DNA of 64,000 nucleotides from assembly GCF_003428885.1 (NCBI RefSeq), contig NZ_QQRU01000003.1, positions 124,001-188,000 on the forward strand. Direction: 5' to 3'. The stretch comes from Streptococcus sp. LQJ-218. Its GTDB lineage: Bacteria > Bacillota > Bacilli > Lactobacillales > Streptococcaceae. The notes under the pieces were generated by a model. The model was not told the origin of the DNA and made no database searches. It saw only the letters and a program-made list of their open reading frames with translations. This document shows, one piece after another, positions 39,908 to 50,134 of this stretch. Position 1 is the stretch's first letter. Each line of letters begins with the position of its first letter. The position numbers and the translations under genes were made by a program.

Positions 39908-40561
39908 TTATAGTTCGACAATCTTACCTGTTTCAAAGTAAACAACCCATTCACAGATATTCTTGGCATAGTCTCCAATACGTTCCAAGAAAGAAATGAC
40001 TTGGAAGTAATCACGGCCTGTAACAATGGCATCAGGATTTTTCTTGATTTCTTCTGTAGCCAAGTCACGAATGCTATCAAAGTAATGGTTGATTTTTTCA
40101 TCCTTTGCTGCTACTTCATAGGCTTGGTCTACTGAACCATTCAGATAGAGTTCAAGGGCTGCTTCGACAAAATTCTTGACATCGCGACCCATTCTCTTGA
40201 TTTCTTCTTCAACAGCTGGAATACGTTGTTCTCCCTTCATACGAATGGCTGCTTTTGCAATGGAAACAGCATGATCACCCATACGTTCCAAGTCAGATAC
40301 AGCCTTCAAGACTGTTAGAACAGTACGCAAGTCTTGAGAAACGGGTTGTTGAAGGGCAATCATTTCAAATGATTTCTTCTCCAATTTCACTTCGTATTCG
40401 TTTACTTCTGCATCGTCTTCGATAACTTCTTTGGCCAAATCACGGTCATGCGTAACAAAGGCACGCACTGTCCGATTGATTTGGGATAACACTTCTTGTC
40501 CCATAGCATAGAACTGGTTGTGCAATTTCTCTAAATCTTCCTCAAATTGAGAACGTAACAT
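39908..40561 (-). CDS. phoU: Phosphate transport regulator PhoU
   Basis: All-helical cytoplasmic protein (217 aa) with two PhoU repeats (YAMGQEVLSQINRTVRAFVTHD; NVKNF-type helix near residue 120; EEIKKNPDA) that restrains the Pst importer and phosphate signalling. Two ATG codons are adjacent; GGAGATAA is better spaced for the second (40561). It is the last gene of the operon, 11 nt after the second pstB. No PnpR/PnpS two-component genes are beside this copy. Confidence 0.93.
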   Translation of the reverse strand: MLRSQFEEDLEKLHNQFYAMGQEVLSQINRTVRAFVTHDRDLAKEVIEDDAEVNEYEVKLEKKSFEMIALQQPVSQDLRTVLTVLKAVSDLERMGDHAVSIAKAAIRMKGEQRIPAVEEEIKRMGRDVKNFVEAALELYLNGSVDQAYEVAAKDEKINHYFDSIRDLATEEIKKNPDAIVTGRDYFQVISFLERIGDYAKNICEWVVYFETGKIVEL

Positions 40562-40572
40562 CATTTATCTCC

Positions 40573-41331
40573 TTATCCAAATTTTCCTGAAATATAATCT
40601 TCTGTTTCCTTGTGTTGTGGGTTGAGGAACATCTTCTTGGTATCGTTAAACTCGATTAAATCTCCATCTAGGAAAAATCCTGTCTTGTCAGAGATACGAG
40701 AGACTTGTTGCATGGAACGCGTAACCAAGAGCATGGTGTATTTATCTTTTAGAGCATACAAGGTTTCCTCAATCTTCCCAGCCGAGATAGGGTCCAAGGC
40801 TGAAGTCGGTTCATCCAAGAGGATGATTTTAGGACTGGTTGCCAAGACACGGGCAACACAAACACGTTGTTGTTGTCCACCTGAAAGCCCAATAGCTGAA
40901 TCATGCAGGCGATCCTTGACCTCATCCCAGATAGAAGCTCGTTGCAAGGCTTTTTCGACCGCTTCATCCAGAACCTGCTTATCCTTAACTCCATTGATAC
41001 GAAGCCCATAAACAACATTTTCATAGATAGACATAGGGAAGGGGTTTGGTTGTTGGAAAACCATACCGATTTCCTTCCGCAATTCAACCGTATCGGTACG
41101 TGGGCTGTAAATGTTGTGGCCGTTGTATACCACCGAACCAGTTGTGGTCACCTCTGGATTGAGGTCTCCCATACGGTTGATAGCCTTGAGGAGAGTTGAC
41201 TTCCCTGATCCAGATGGACCAATCAAGGCTGTAATTTCCTTGGGTTGGAATGATAAGGAAACACTATTTAAGGCCTTTTTTTGATTGTAGTAAACGGACA
41301 GGTCTGACACCTGTAAAATCGCTTCTGTCAT
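40573..41331 (-). CDS. pstB: Phosphate ABC transporter ATPase PstB (second copy), altered switch histidine
   Basis: ATPase subunit (252 aa). It has Walker [10 protein letters not shown] (38-46), signature LSGGQQQR and Walker [13 protein letters not shown]. The switch-loop histidine is replaced by arginine (Arg205 in LLVTRSMQQ, codon CGT). The other PstB of the operon keeps VTHSMQQ. The pair could therefore form a heterodimer with one weakened ATP site. It is 12 nt after the first pstB and leads to phoU. Confidence 0.93.
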   Translation of the reverse strand: MTEAILQVSDLSVYYNQKKALNSVSLSFQPKEITALIGPSGSGKSTLLKAINRMGDLNPEVTTTGSVVYNGHNIYSPRTDTVELRKEIGMVFQQPNPFPMSIYENVVYGLRINGVKDKQVLDEAVEKALQRASIWDEVKDRLHDSAIGLSGGQQQRVCVARVLATSPKIILLDEPTSALDPISAGKIEETLYALKDKYTMLLVTRSMQQVSRISDKTGFFLDGDLIEFNDTKKMFLNPQHKETEDYISGKFG

Positions 41332-41343
41332 ACTGTTTCCTTT

Positions 41344-42147
41344 CTATCCAAAGTGTCCTGTTACGTAGTCATTGGTTGACTGTAGTTTGGCATTTTGGAA
41401 AATATTAGAGGTCTTATCATACTCAATCAAGTCACCCAAGTAGAAAAATCCTGTGTAATCACTAGCACGCGCAGCCTGCTGCATGCTGTGGGTCACGATG
41501 ATAATGGTAAAGTCCTTCTTCAATTCCAACATGGTTTCTTCAAGCTGGGCTGTCGCAATCGGATCCAAGGCTGAAGCCGGCTCATCCATTAAGAGGATAT
41601 CTGGTTTAACAGAGATAGCACGAGCGATACAGAGACGTTGCTGCTGACCACCTGATAGGGTCAAGGCTGACTTGTGCAAATCGTCTTTGACCTGGTCCCA
41701 AAGGGCAGCTTGACGAAGAGAGGTTTCCACAATTTCATCCAAGACTTGCTTGTCCTTAACCCCTGCACGTTCATGGGCAAAAGTGATGTTGCGGTAGATA
41801 GACTTGGCAAAGGGATTTGGTCGTTGGAAGACCATCCCGATGTGCTTACGCATCTCATAAACATTGATTTCTGGACGGTTAACATCAATCCCTTGATAGA
41901 GGATTTGACCTGTTACCTTGGCAATATCAATAGTATCATTCATGCGGTTGAGACTGCGGAGGTAGGTTGATTTTCCTGAGCCAGAAGGGCCAATTAAGGC
42001 CGTAATTTTATTTTTTTCAAATTGCATATCGATGCCCTTAATAGATTCATTTTTACCGTAGTAAACATGTAAATCCTTAGTAGAGAGGGCCACTTTCTCT
42101 TCAGGAAAGGTGATGATATGCTTTTCATCCCAATTATATTTTGACAT
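41344..42147 (-). CDS. pstB: Phosphate ABC transporter ATPase PstB (first copy)
   Basis: ATPase subunit of 267 aa with an N-terminal extension (MSKYNWDEKHIITFPEEKV) that the second copy lacks. Walker [10 protein letters not shown], signature LSGGQQQR, Walker B ILLMDEPASALD and the switch histidine (IIVTHSMQQAARASD) are intact. It lies 10 nt after pstA. Two PstB genes in one operon are usual for streptococci; the two proteins differ enough to be functionally distinct. Confidence 0.95.
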   Translation of the reverse strand: MSKYNWDEKHIITFPEEKVALSTKDLHVYYGKNESIKGIDMQFEKNKITALIGPSGSGKSTYLRSLNRMNDTIDIAKVTGQILYQGIDVNRPEINVYEMRKHIGMVFQRPNPFAKSIYRNITFAHERAGVKDKQVLDEIVETSLRQAALWDQVKDDLHKSALTLSGGQQQRLCIARAISVKPDILLMDEPASALDPIATAQLEETMLELKKDFTIIIVTHSMQQAARASDYTGFFYLGDLIEYDKTSNIFQNAKLQSTNDYVTGHFG

Positions 42148-42157
42148 GGCTTCTCCT

Positions 42158-43042
42158 TTAGGCAGCGGTTAATTTCTTATGTAGGTAGCTTCCGAGTTTG
42201 CGAGCTCCAAAGTTAAAGATGAGAATAAAGATGAGGAGCACGGCTGCAGAACCTGCTGATACGATTGTTCCATCAGGAATAGTACCTTCACTATTGACTT
42301 TCCAGATGTGGACAGCCAAGGTTTCTGCTTGACGGAAGATAGAGATTGGGCTGGTTACACTGAGAATGTTCCAGTTAGACCAGTCAAGGGCTGGAGCGGA
42401 TTGTCCTGCTGTATAGATGAGAGCAGCCGCCTCACCAAAGATACGACCAGAGGCCAAGACGACACCCGTCACAATACCTGGAAGAGCTTCTGGAATGACC
42501 ACATGGACCACTGTCTCCCAACGTGAAATCCCAAGGGCCAAGCCGGCCTCACGTTGCGTGTGGTGAACGTGTTTCAAGCTGTCTTCAACATTACGAGTCA
42601 TCTGAGGTAAGTTAAAGACTGTCAAGGCCAAGGCACCTGAAATGATTGAAAATCCATACTCAAACTGAACTACAAAGATCAAGTAACCAAAGAGACCCAC
42701 AACCACTGATGGCAGTGAAGACAAGATTTCAATACAGGTTCTGACAAAATTAGTCACAGGACCTTTTTTAGCATATTCAGCTAGGAAAATCCCAGCCCCC
42801 ATAGATAAAGGCACAGAGATAATCAAGGTAATGACCAGAAGGAAAAAGGAATTATAGAGCTGAATTCCAATCCCTCCGCCTGCTTGGTAAGAAGATGATT
42901 TGCCAGTCAAGAAAGACCAAGAGATGTGGGGCAAACCACGAACCAAGATATAGAGAATCAAGGATGCCAAGATGGCTACAATAATTCCTGCAATCGAGTA
43001 GAGGACAGCTGTTGCAATTTTATCTAATTTCTTAGCGTGCAT
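42158..43042 (-). CDS. pstA: Phosphate ABC transporter permease PstA
   Basis: Inner channel subunit, 294 aa, with six membrane segments. The cytoplasmic coupling loop AGLALGISRWETVVHVVIPEALPG is the EAA motif for PstB contact. The start lies 11 bases inside the end of pstC. Confidence 0.95.
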   Translation of the reverse strand: MHAKKLDKIATAVLYSIAGIIVAILASLILYILVRGLPHISWSFLTGKSSSYQAGGGIGIQLYNSFFLLVITLIISVPLSMGAGIFLAEYAKKGPVTNFVRTCIEILSSLPSVVVGLFGYLIFVVQFEYGFSIISGALALTVFNLPQMTRNVEDSLKHVHHTQREAGLALGISRWETVVHVVIPEALPGIVTGVVLASGRIFGEAAALIYTAGQSAPALDWSNWNILSVTSPISIFRQAETLAVHIWKVNSEGTIPDGTIVSAGSAAVLLIFILIFNFGARKLGSYLHKKLTAA

Positions 43043-43949
43043 AGTTTTTCTTTCCTCTTTCTTTCGTAATCAATTTAATCACACTGTTAAAGGCCAAACT
43101 CATCAAGAGCAAGACTAAGGCCAGTGACCAGAGTACATTATTATCAACTGTACCCATAACAGTATTTCCGATACCCATGGTCAACACAGAGGTCAAGGTC
43201 GCAGCAGGTGTTGTCAATGAAGTTGGGACAACGGCTGAGTTTCCGACCACCATCTGAATGGCCAAGGCCTCACCAAAGGCACGCGCCATCCCAAAGACCA
43301 CTGCGGTGAAAATCCCTGAACGCGCTGCCTTTAAGGTCACGCGCCAGATGGTTTGCCAACGAGTGGCACCCATAGCCAAACTAGCTTCGCGGTAGTGACG
43401 AGGCACCGCACGCAAGCTATCGGTTGTCATAAAGGTTACCGTCGGTAAGATCATGACAAAGAGAACAAAAATCCCTGACAAGATCCCAAAACCAGTTCCA
43501 CCAAAGACACTACGGACAAAAGGAACTACGACCTGCAAACCTATAAATCCATACACGACGGAAGGAATCCCAACTAGGAGTTCAATAGCAGGTTGCAAAA
43601 TCTTTGCCCCTTTTGGTGAAACCTCGGTCATAAAGACTGCAGCCCCAATGGCAAATGGTGTTGCGATAAGTGCTGATAGGATGGTGACAATAAAGGAACC
43701 CAAAATCATAGGAAGGGCACCAAATTGTTTACCTGAAGGATTCCAAGTTTGGCCAAATAGGAAATCAAAGATATTAACCCCATTTACAAAGAAGGTCAAC
43801 AAACCTTTTTGAGCTACAAAAATCAAAATCATAGCCACAATGATAACAATCAAAGACAGACAGGCAAAGGTCAAGCCTTTTCCTAGTTTCTCTAGACGAG
43901 AGTTCTTTGAGGGAGAAAGTAATTTTTTAGCTAATTCTTCTTGATTCAT
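43032..43949 (-). CDS. pstC: Phosphate ABC transporter permease PstC
   Basis: Second channel subunit (305 aa), six membrane segments, coupling loop ASLAMGATRWQTIWRVTLKAARSG. It contains GLLTFFVNGVNIFDFLFGQTWNPSG at the first outer loop, typical of PstC. Its start shares a base with the pstS stop. Confidence 0.95.
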   Translation of the reverse strand: MNQEELAKKLLSPSKNSRLEKLGKGLTFACLSLIVIIVAMILIFVAQKGLLTFFVNGVNIFDFLFGQTWNPSGKQFGALPMILGSFIVTILSALIATPFAIGAAVFMTEVSPKGAKILQPAIELLVGIPSVVYGFIGLQVVVPFVRSVFGGTGFGILSGIFVLFVMILPTVTFMTTDSLRAVPRHYREASLAMGATRWQTIWRVTLKAARSGIFTAVVFGMARAFGEALAIQMVVGNSAVVPTSLTTPAATLTSVLTMGIGNTVMGTVDNNVLWSLALVLLLMSLAFNSVIKLITKERGKKNYAR

Positions 43950-44827
43950 TAGTGACTCCCTTCTATCGCTGTCACCGTTCCGACAGCATCTTTTTCAACC
44001 TTCATTTCCTTAACAGAAATATAGCCCATACCCTTAACGATTCCACTTTGCGCTTCATCAGAGAGGACAAAGTTGAGGAATTCTGCCACCAATTCGTCTG
44101 GCTGCCCTAAGGTGTACATGTGTTCATAAGACCACAAAGGCCAGTTATTGCTTGTAACATTTTCTGCAATCGACTCATAGCCATTCAACTTCATGCGTTT
44201 CACCGAGTCATCCACATAGGCAAAGGCTAGGTAAGAAATAGCTCCTGGTGTCTGGGAAACAATGTTTTTGACCATCCCATTTGAATCCTGTTCTTGACTC
44301 TGCACGGCAGATTGACCATCCATGATAACACTATCAAAGGTTGCACGCGAACCAGAACTTGCTGCGCGGTTGATAATGGAAATGGCTAGGTCTTTCCCAC
44401 CGACTTCTTTCCAGTTAGTCACTTGACCTGTGAAGATGCTACGGAGTTGTTCTGTTGTCAGATTTTCAACATCAACTTCCTTATTTACAATCACTGCCAA
44501 GCCCGCTACAGCTACCTTATGGTCCACTAGAGCGGATGCGTTGATACCGTCTTTTTCCTCGGCAAATACGTCTGAATTTCCTACATCAACGGCTCCAGAT
44601 TGAACCTGAGACAGACCTGTACCAGATCCTCCACCTTGGACGTTGACTGTTTTCCCAACGTGCATAGAGCCAAATTCATCTGCTGCTGCTTCGACCAAGG
44701 GCTGAAGAGCCGTTGAGCCAACAGCTGTCATGGATTCTCCACGATCAATCCAGCTAGCACATCCCGCCAAAGAACCTGCTAGCAAAAAAGCCGCAAGGGA
44801 TAGAGCGAGTTTTTTCCTTTTTTTCAC
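43949..44827 (-). CDS. pstS: Phosphate-binding lipoprotein PstS
   Basis: Receptor for inorganic phosphate, 292 aa. The signal peptide ends in LAGSLAGC, with the acylated cysteine at about residue 23. The phosphate site motifs [37 protein letters not shown] and [12 protein letters not shown] are present. The start is GTG with AAGGAG upstream. A promoter (TAGTCA, 17 bp with TGT, TATAGT near 45,020) gives a leader of about 185 nt in which I see no clear PnpR boxes. Confidence 0.95.
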   Translation of the reverse strand: MKKRKKLALSLAAFLLAGSLAGCASWIDRGESMTAVGSTALQPLVEAAADEFGSMHVGKTVNVQGGGSGTGLSQVQSGAVDVGNSDVFAEEKDGINASALVDHKVAVAGLAVIVNKEVDVENLTTEQLRSIFTGQVTNWKEVGGKDLAISIINRAASSGSRATFDSVIMDGQSAVQSQEQDSNGMVKNIVSQTPGAISYLAFAYVDDSVKRMKLNGYESIAENVTSNNWPLWSYEHMYTLGQPDELVAEFLNFVLSDEAQSGIVKGMGYISVKEMKVEKDAVGTVTAIEGSH

Positions 44828-45047
44828 TGTTTTTCTCCTTGAAAATAATGGTGAATGCTGTGAATTTTTTCAACTATTTATTTATGTTTTTCTTTTGAAA
44901 ATGGGGAGTCAACTAAAGTTAATAGCTTAATTTTACTAGAAATTTGCTCAGTTACCTTGTCCACCAATTTTGACTGAAAATAAAAGACAATTTGAAAAAA
45001 ATCCATACTTCCACTATAACATAGACAAGCTACTTTGACTAGCATTT

Positions 45048-46352
45048 TTACTTGAATCTGAGGCCTTTTGGAAAATAATTTTTCAAAACATTTCCAGTCA
45101 CCTTAGCAAAGCCCAAACCATTTCCTTGAACCAAAACTTGGTACCAACCATTTGGCAGACTTTCCGCCAGCTGAACGGTTTCTCCAGCCACATACTTTAC
45201 AAACGCTTCTTGGTCAATTTCAACCGACTGCTTGACCTGACTTGGTTTCAAGGCTAGACCAAGAGCAAAACTAGGCTCAAAGCGTTTCTTCTTAAAAGTA
45301 CCTAGATGCAGCCCATTGCGAGCGATCCTGAGCTTCCCTAAATCTGGCAAGATTTCTGGCAAGAGATAGAGTTGGTCTCCAAAAGTCTGCAAGGTCCCCC
45401 TTAGATTGACCTGCAAATGTTTTTGGGCAAATTCCTGCCACAAAGCAACTTGTTCTCGGTTGAGATTACTCTTACTTTCCTTATATTTCGGTGCTGGATT
45501 TTCGCCCTTAAATTGTAAATGAGCGACAAACTGACCCTCTCCCTTAAACTGATGAGGATACATCCGAGCCGTTTCTGGCAGGTCAATACCAGCTACCATT
45601 CCATTGATATGCTCTACTGGTAATAAATCAAAATCATACTCTTCCAGCAACCATTTGACAATCCCTTCGTTTTCCTCAGGTGCCCAGGTACAGGTTGAAT
45701 AAACCAATCGACCACCTTCTGCTAGCATGCTCACTGCATCTGCTAGAATTTCTCTTTGAAGACTGGCACATTGACTTGGATAATCTAAGCTCCAATAGTC
45801 CATAGCATCTGGTTGCTTACGAAACATCCCTTCACCAGAGCAAGGGGCATCAAGAACAATGAGGTCAAAATAGCCTTTAAAGACCTTGGCCAAACGGTCA
45901 GCAGATTCATTGGTCACCACAACATTTGTCGCTCCAAAGCGCTCCATGTTTTCAACCAGAATCTTAGCTCGTTTGCTTGAAATTTCATTGGAGACGAGAA
46001 GACCATCCCCTGCTAGATAGGCTGCCAGTTGAGTTGATTTGCCACCCGGTGCAGCTGCCAAGTCTAGGACCTTCATACCAGGACTGGGCTTGGCTACCTG
46101 AGCCACCATTTGAGCAGCGGGTTCTTGCGAGTAAACCAAACCAGTAGCATGTTCCGGAGATTTTCCAGATACCTTACCATAGTGGCCCCAAGGGGTTTGA
46201 GGAATGGGATCAGAAAAGGAAACTGACGCTTCTTTTAAAGGATTGACCCGAAAGGCCGAAACTGCTTCCTCCTCAAAAGAGGCAAGAAAATCTCTTGCCT
46301 CATCTCCTAGTATCTCTTCATATTTTTCAACAAATCCTTCTGGAAATTGCAT
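45048..46352 (-). CDS. NOL1/NOP2/Sun family RNA m5C methyltransferase (RsmF-like)
   Basis: Predicted rRNA cytosine-5 methyltransferase of 434 aa. Order: N-terminal RNA-binding part, then the Rossmann core with LDLAAAPGGKSTQLAA (motif I), NEISSKRAKILVENM, and LDAPCSGEGMF with catalytic Cys. A second catalytic cysteine lies in VYSTCTWAPEENE; a C-terminal RsmF-type PUA-like part ends the protein. It is followed without a gap by the inositol-phosphatase-like gene. The target base is not determined. Confidence 0.88.
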   Translation of the reverse strand: MQFPEGFVEKYEEILGDEARDFLASFEEEAVSAFRVNPLKEASVSFSDPIPQTPWGHYGKVSGKSPEHATGLVYSQEPAAQMVAQVAKPSPGMKVLDLAAAPGGKSTQLAAYLAGDGLLVSNEISSKRAKILVENMERFGATNVVVTNESADRLAKVFKGYFDLIVLDAPCSGEGMFRKQPDAMDYWSLDYPSQCASLQREILADAVSMLAEGGRLVYSTCTWAPEENEGIVKWLLEEYDFDLLPVEHINGMVAGIDLPETARMYPHQFKGEGQFVAHLQFKGENPAPKYKESKSNLNREQVALWQEFAQKHLQVNLRGTLQTFGDQLYLLPEILPDLGKLRIARNGLHLGTFKKKRFEPSFALGLALKPSQVKQSVEIDQEAFVKYVAGETVQLAESLPNGWYQVLVQGNGLGFAKVTGNVLKNYFPKGLRFK

Positions 46353-47126
46353 CTAAGTTCTTTTCCTTTCGTAAATATAGGACTGAATTTCCTCCTGCAT
46401 CTCAAGAGGTAGCATCATGACCGGCTGTCTGGTTTGAAAATTAGGAGTTTCACCAGAAAGAGTCACAACCCGATAGCCCAGACTTTCCCCTAAAATACTA
46501 GCGGCAGCATAATCCCATGGTTGCAGATAGGTAACATAGGTCAACAAACGCCCTGACAAAATCTTGGCAAAACTAATGGCCGCACTCCCATAGACACGAA
46601 CACCAAGTACCGCTCGACTCAAATCAGCCAGACCCCATTCATTGGTTTCCAGCATACCGCTATTCCCTGCAATGAGAAAATCTCCAAGTGGTTTTGCTTT
46701 AAAGGGAGTTAGGGGCCTATCATTTAGACAAACTGGAAATTCCCCACCACCGTGATAACAATCCCCTTTGACCACATCATAAATCAGTCCAAACTGCCCC
46801 TGACCATTTTCAAAATAAGCCATCATAACAGCAAAATCTTCCTGCTGGGCGACAAAGTTATTGGTACCATCAATTGGATCAATGACCCAGACCTTGCCCT
46901 CTTGAACCGAGGCTCGCAGACAACCTTCTTCAGCACAAATCTTATCCTCAGGATAACGAGACAAAATCTCACCAACCAAGAGTTCCTGAACTTCCTTGTC
47001 CAGTCTGGTCACCAAATCCGTTGGAGAGGACTTGGTTTCAACACACAAATCTTCCTGCATGTGGTCAAGAATGTACTGGCCTGCTTTCTTGACAAGCTCT
47101 TTAGCAAATTCAAATTTACTTTCCAA
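46353..47126 (-). CDS. Inositol monophosphatase family protein
   Basis: Mg-dependent sugar- or inositol-phosphate phosphatase (257 aa). Motifs are [24 protein letters not shown] (metal Glu), [15 protein letters not shown] (DPIDGT motif) and [12 protein letters not shown] (WDYAA motif). A longer open frame extends upstream but overlaps UPF0223. TTG at 47126 with GGAAGGAAAG upstream gives the family N-terminus [16 protein letters not shown], so I take TTG as start. It overlaps UPF0223 by 11 bases and forms an operon with Spx and UPF0223. Confidence 0.88.
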   Translation of the reverse strand: MESKFEFAKELVKKAGQYILDHMQEDLCVETKSSPTDLVTRLDKEVQELLVGEILSRYPEDKICAEEGCLRASVQEGKVWVIDPIDGTNNFVAQQEDFAVMMAYFENGQGQFGLIYDVVKGDCYHGGGEFPVCLNDRPLTPFKAKPLGDFLIAGNSGMLETNEWGLADLSRAVLGVRVYGSAAISFAKILSGRLLTYVTYLQPWDYAAASILGESLGYRVVTLSGETPNFQTRQPVMMLPLEMQEEIQSYIYERKRT

Positions 47127-47394
47127 GAGAAATCTTTCCTTCCCCTTTTTCCTTGGCAGCCTGAACTGCTCGATAAAGCGAATAGCCACTAACTGTTTCA
47201 AATTCTCGTCCCAAACGTTTCTCTTCACTCTTGCTTGGCACGACCACCTTAAATCCCTTATAGGAATCCAGTAGCTTTTTAGCCTCCACCTTGCCTTCAT
47301 AGGCAGCTTCAACATCATTAAAAAAAGAAAGCACTGAAGCAAGTTCTTCAGTGCTCCACGACAAATCTAGTGGGTAACTATACTGTTTGTTCAT
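47116..47394 (-). CDS. UPF0223 family protein
   Basis: Conserved small protein (92 aa): [25 protein letters not shown] near the start and [16 protein letters not shown] in the middle. Predicted helical and cytosolic; its role is unknown. The start overlaps the last base of the spx stop and its end overlaps the phosphatase gene. Confidence 0.88.
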   Translation of the reverse strand: MNKQYSYPLDLSWSTEELASVLSFFNDVEAAYEGKVEAKKLLDSYKGFKVVVPSKSEEKRLGREFETVSGYSLYRAVQAAKEKGEGKISLGK

Positions 47395-47795
47395 TAACTA
47401 ATACCAGCTCTCATTCTTGCTTCTTTTAGTTCTTGCTTACGGTAACTACGAGGGAGAAAAGCACGAATCTCATCTTCATTAAAACCGATCTGCATACGTT
47501 TGGCATCGATAATAATTGGGCGACGCAAAAGACTAGGGTACTGCTCAATCAAATGAAGCAATTCCGATACCGAAATACTTTCTACATCAATATCTAATTT
47601 TTGAAAAATTTTTGAACGAGTTGAAATGATGTCATCAGTACCATTTTCGGTCAAGGAAAGAATATGCTGCAATTCTTTTCTTGTTAAAGGACTAGTCATA
47701 ATATTATGCTCCTCAAAAGGAACTTTATGTGTCTCTAACCAGGCCTTCGCCTTACGACATGAAGTACAGCTCGGTGATAGAAATAATGTAATCAT
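47394..47795 (-). CDS. spxA: Spx/ArsC-family transcriptional regulator
   Basis: RNA polymerase-binding redox regulator, 133 aa. A CXXC redox switch ([14 protein letters not shown], Cys10 and Cys13) and the later [29 protein letters not shown] are Spx hallmarks; the family binds the alpha-subunit CTD. The promoter is TAGTCA, 17 bp, TATAAT. It heads a four-gene operon with UPF0223, the phosphatase and the m5C methyltransferase. Mitis-group strains carry two Spx paralogues; which one this is I cannot tell. Confidence 0.9.
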   Translation of the reverse strand: MITLFLSPSCTSCRKAKAWLETHKVPFEEHNIMTSPLTRKELQHILSLTENGTDDIISTRSKIFQKLDIDVESISVSELLHLIEQYPSLLRRPIIIDAKRMQIGFNEDEIRAFLPRSYRKQELKEARMRAGIS

Positions 47796-48004
47796 GCTTT
47801 TCTCTTCTTATCTATACTTTGCTACTTCTATTATACAAAAAAATAAAGCGCTTGACTAGGTGTTTTTAGAAAAAAAACTATTTTTTTCAAGAAAAATAGA
47901 CTGTTCGCAAACGATTGACACAATTGGCTTTGGTTCATTCATTCTTAACGATGGTTTCAAATGATATACATTTTTATATAGAGCAATTAAAAACATCTTT
48001 CGTT

Positions 48005-48622
48005 TCACTTCCTACGACTTTTCAGATAAAGATAGCCAAAGAAGCTTTCATAGAAGACAAAAAAGAGGAGGAAGGCATGGAGGAAGAAGGTCTCTGGCAA
48101 AATCAAAATAACCGGATCCTTGGCTGGATCAAAAAGCCAGGTATCATCTCCCACAAAGAGAATTTGATGGAACAGAGTAAAGAATTGGTCAAAACCAATC
48201 AACACTCCCCCAATACCGATCAGAAAAGGGAAGACAACTAGAGCTAGGAGACTTTTACGATAGAGAGATAAAAAGCCCTTTTTCACAATTCCTTTGACAA
48301 AGAAATAAAAACTTGGTAGTGTCACTAAAGCCACTAGCTGCACTAAGTGAAAGAGGTTCTTGACCACCGCAAAGTGGTGCAGACCGGCTGCTGACGAACG
48401 AAAATCAGGCATCTGTAAGACCTGACTAAAAGGATTGGTCAGGTAATTCATCAAGATATGAAAGTTGTACTGAATGGTTTCTGGTTTTAGATAAACCCGA
48501 TCTGTTAAGTTCAGCCACTGAATTTCCAGCGGATAAAAAATCCAAGCCAGATAGATAGTCAGAAGGATCGAGAGTGAGAGGAGAAAGAGCATAGAGCTCC
48601 AAAAGGTCAGTTTAGTTTTCAT
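48005..48622 (-). CDS. TIGR01906-family integral membrane protein
   Basis: Membrane protein of 205 aa with four to five hydrophobic segments ([23 protein letters not shown] near the N-terminus). The outside loop after it has [26 protein letters not shown]...[14 protein letters not shown], a pattern I associate with TIGR01906. Function unknown. The start lies 11 bases inside the nagD-type gene, with GGAGTGGGA as ribosome-binding sequence. The next 200 nt toward spx contain no gene I can support. Confidence 0.78.
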   Translation of the reverse strand: MKTKLTFWSSMLFLLSLSILLTIYLAWIFYPLEIQWLNLTDRVYLKPETIQYNFHILMNYLTNPFSQVLQMPDFRSSAAGLHHFAVVKNLFHLVQLVALVTLPSFYFFVKGIVKKGFLSLYRKSLLALVVFPFLIGIGGVLIGFDQFFTLFHQILFVGDDTWLFDPAKDPVILILPETFFLHAFLLFFVFYESFFGYLYLKSRRK

Positions 48623-49385
48623 CAAAATCCCACTCCGCAAGACTAGAAACCACATGAGTTGGTACGATTGGCAAATCTGCTACTTCTTCTGCCTTGGTAA
48701 AACCTGTCGTCACCAAGAGTGTTGGAATGCCATTGTCAATCCCTGCTCGGATATCCGTCAGATAATTGTCCCCAACCATGATTAATTCTTCACGTTCCAA
48801 ACCTAAGTGCTCAACCGCCTTGTCCATAATGATGGCATTTGGTTTTCCAATATAAACAGGCTTCACTCGTGTTGCTACTTCAAGAAGCGTAATCAGTGAA
48901 CCAGCACCTGGCAAAAGACCGCGTTCTGTTGGGATGTTGAGGTCAGGATTGGTTCCGATAAAATGAGCTCCTTTTTGAATGGCAAGAGTTGCTATTGCAA
49001 ATTTTTCATAGTCGACTTGCCAGTCCAATCCTACTACCACATAGGCTGGATTATCCTTGTCTTCCACATAACCAGCAGCCTTGATGGCTTCCTTGAGTCC
49101 GGCTTCTCCGATGACATAGACCGTCTTTTCAAGCCCCAAGTCATTCATATAGTCGATAGTCGCCAAAGTCGCTGTGTAGACAGTCGACAGGGGCGTATCG
49201 ATATTAAAATTCTGAGCCAACATTTCCTGAACACTTTCAGGAGTGCGAGTTGTATTGTTGGTCACGAAGAGATAGGGAATGTCCCGCTTTTGCAACTCAT
49301 GGACAAAAGCCTCTCCTGCTGGGATTCGGTCTTTCCCCTTATAAATGGTTCCGTCTAAATCAATTAAATAGCCTTTATATTTCAT
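48612..49385 (-). CDS. HAD-IIA family phosphatase (NagD/AraL type)
   Basis: Cytosolic phosphatase, 257 aa. It has the nucleophile motif DLDGTIYKG at the N-terminus, [12 protein letters not shown] (motif 2), [10 protein letters not shown] with Lys (motif 3), and [13 protein letters not shown] (motif 4). The substrate may be a sugar phosphate or nucleotide; not readable. It lies 7 nt after the thioesterase gene within a run hemW-thioesterase-HAD-TIGR01906. Confidence 0.88.
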   Translation of the reverse strand: MKYKGYLIDLDGTIYKGKDRIPAGEAFVHELQKRDIPYLFVTNNTTRTPESVQEMLAQNFNIDTPLSTVYTATLATIDYMNDLGLEKTVYVIGEAGLKEAIKAAGYVEDKDNPAYVVVGLDWQVDYEKFAIATLAIQKGAHFIGTNPDLNIPTERGLLPGAGSLITLLEVATRVKPVYIGKPNAIIMDKAVEHLGLEREELIMVGDNYLTDIRAGIDNGIPTLLVTTGFTKAEEVADLPIVPTHVVSSLAEWDFDEN

Positions 49386-49392
49386 ATTTCCC

Positions 49393-50130
49393 CTAATCCT
49401 TTTTTATTTCTTGCCAAGTGATAATTGCTTGGGCATTGGTCGCACCGTCACTTGTAATCTCATGCTTGCTTTCCAATCCAGTCCGTTCAACAGACGATGT
49501 GATCACCCCACCTGGTCGAACTTCCTTGACATACTTGAGGTTGATTTTCTTAGGAATATAGTGGATCAAAAAATCCGCTCCCATGACCTCAAAAATCCAA
49601 TCCAGGTATTTACTATTATTGACATGACCATTCATATCCAAATCGTAAAAACGGACATGGTAATCCTTGCTGACTGGCTCTTCTAGATTTGCATACTTTG
49701 GTCCACGGATCAGTTTTTTATCAAACTCAGACTGGTAAGGAGCCACAATCTCAGGTTCAACAGCATGGACTTTTCGACTATCTCGATCCATGAGAACAAA
49801 GGTCGCCATCATATGGATAAGATCCTGACCTGCTTCATCATAAATGGTAAAGCGACGGTAGCAAAAGAGTCGATTGTAGCTCAAAGCTTCTGTTTCAATA
49901 GTAATTTCTTCCGCAAAACGAGGCAAACGAATCACCTCAATATCATAGTCTGTGATAATCCAGACCAGATTATAGTTTTCCAAAATGGCCTTATCACTAA
50001 CTCCCAGTTCAATCGACTGCATCCCTGAAACTTGCAGGGATAGTAAAATCACATCTGGAAGCTTGATATGACCGTTCATATCAGCCATATCAAAAGGAAT
50101 TTTCATTTTCATTTGATAAGTTAAGCCCAT
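49393..50130 (-). CDS. Acyl-ACP thioesterase
   Basis: Hot-dog-fold thioesterase (245 aa) of the plant FatA/FatB-like bacterial group, with two hot-dog halves. The first includes [14 protein letters not shown]; the second [19 protein letters not shown] carries the catalytic Asn/His. It releases fatty acids from acyl-ACP. Two ATG codons adjoin; GGAG is better spaced for the second. The hemW stop lies within its ribosome-binding region. Confidence 0.85.
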   Translation of the reverse strand: MGLTYQMKMKIPFDMADMNGHIKLPDVILLSLQVSGMQSIELGVSDKAILENYNLVWIITDYDIEVIRLPRFAEEITIETEALSYNRLFCYRRFTIYDEAGQDLIHMMATFVLMDRDSRKVHAVEPEIVAPYQSEFDKKLIRGPKYANLEEPVSKDYHVRFYDLDMNGHVNNSKYLDWIFEVMGADFLIHYIPKKINLKYVKEVRPGGVITSSVERTGLESKHEITSDGATNAQAIITWQEIKKD

Positions 50131-50134
50131 CATC

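Noticed and set aside
46353..47342. Longer version of the inositol-phosphatase gene starting inside UPF0223
   Set aside because: The extra 72 residues are an out-of-frame reading of UPF0223 and are rich in Trp/Arg without family match; TTG at 47126 fits the family and has a ribosome-binding site.
47915..48241. 108-codon + strand frame upstream of and across the TIGR01906 gene
   Set aside because: Most of it is antisense to the membrane protein gene and composition is Lys/Glu/Gln-rich noise. No ribosome-binding site.
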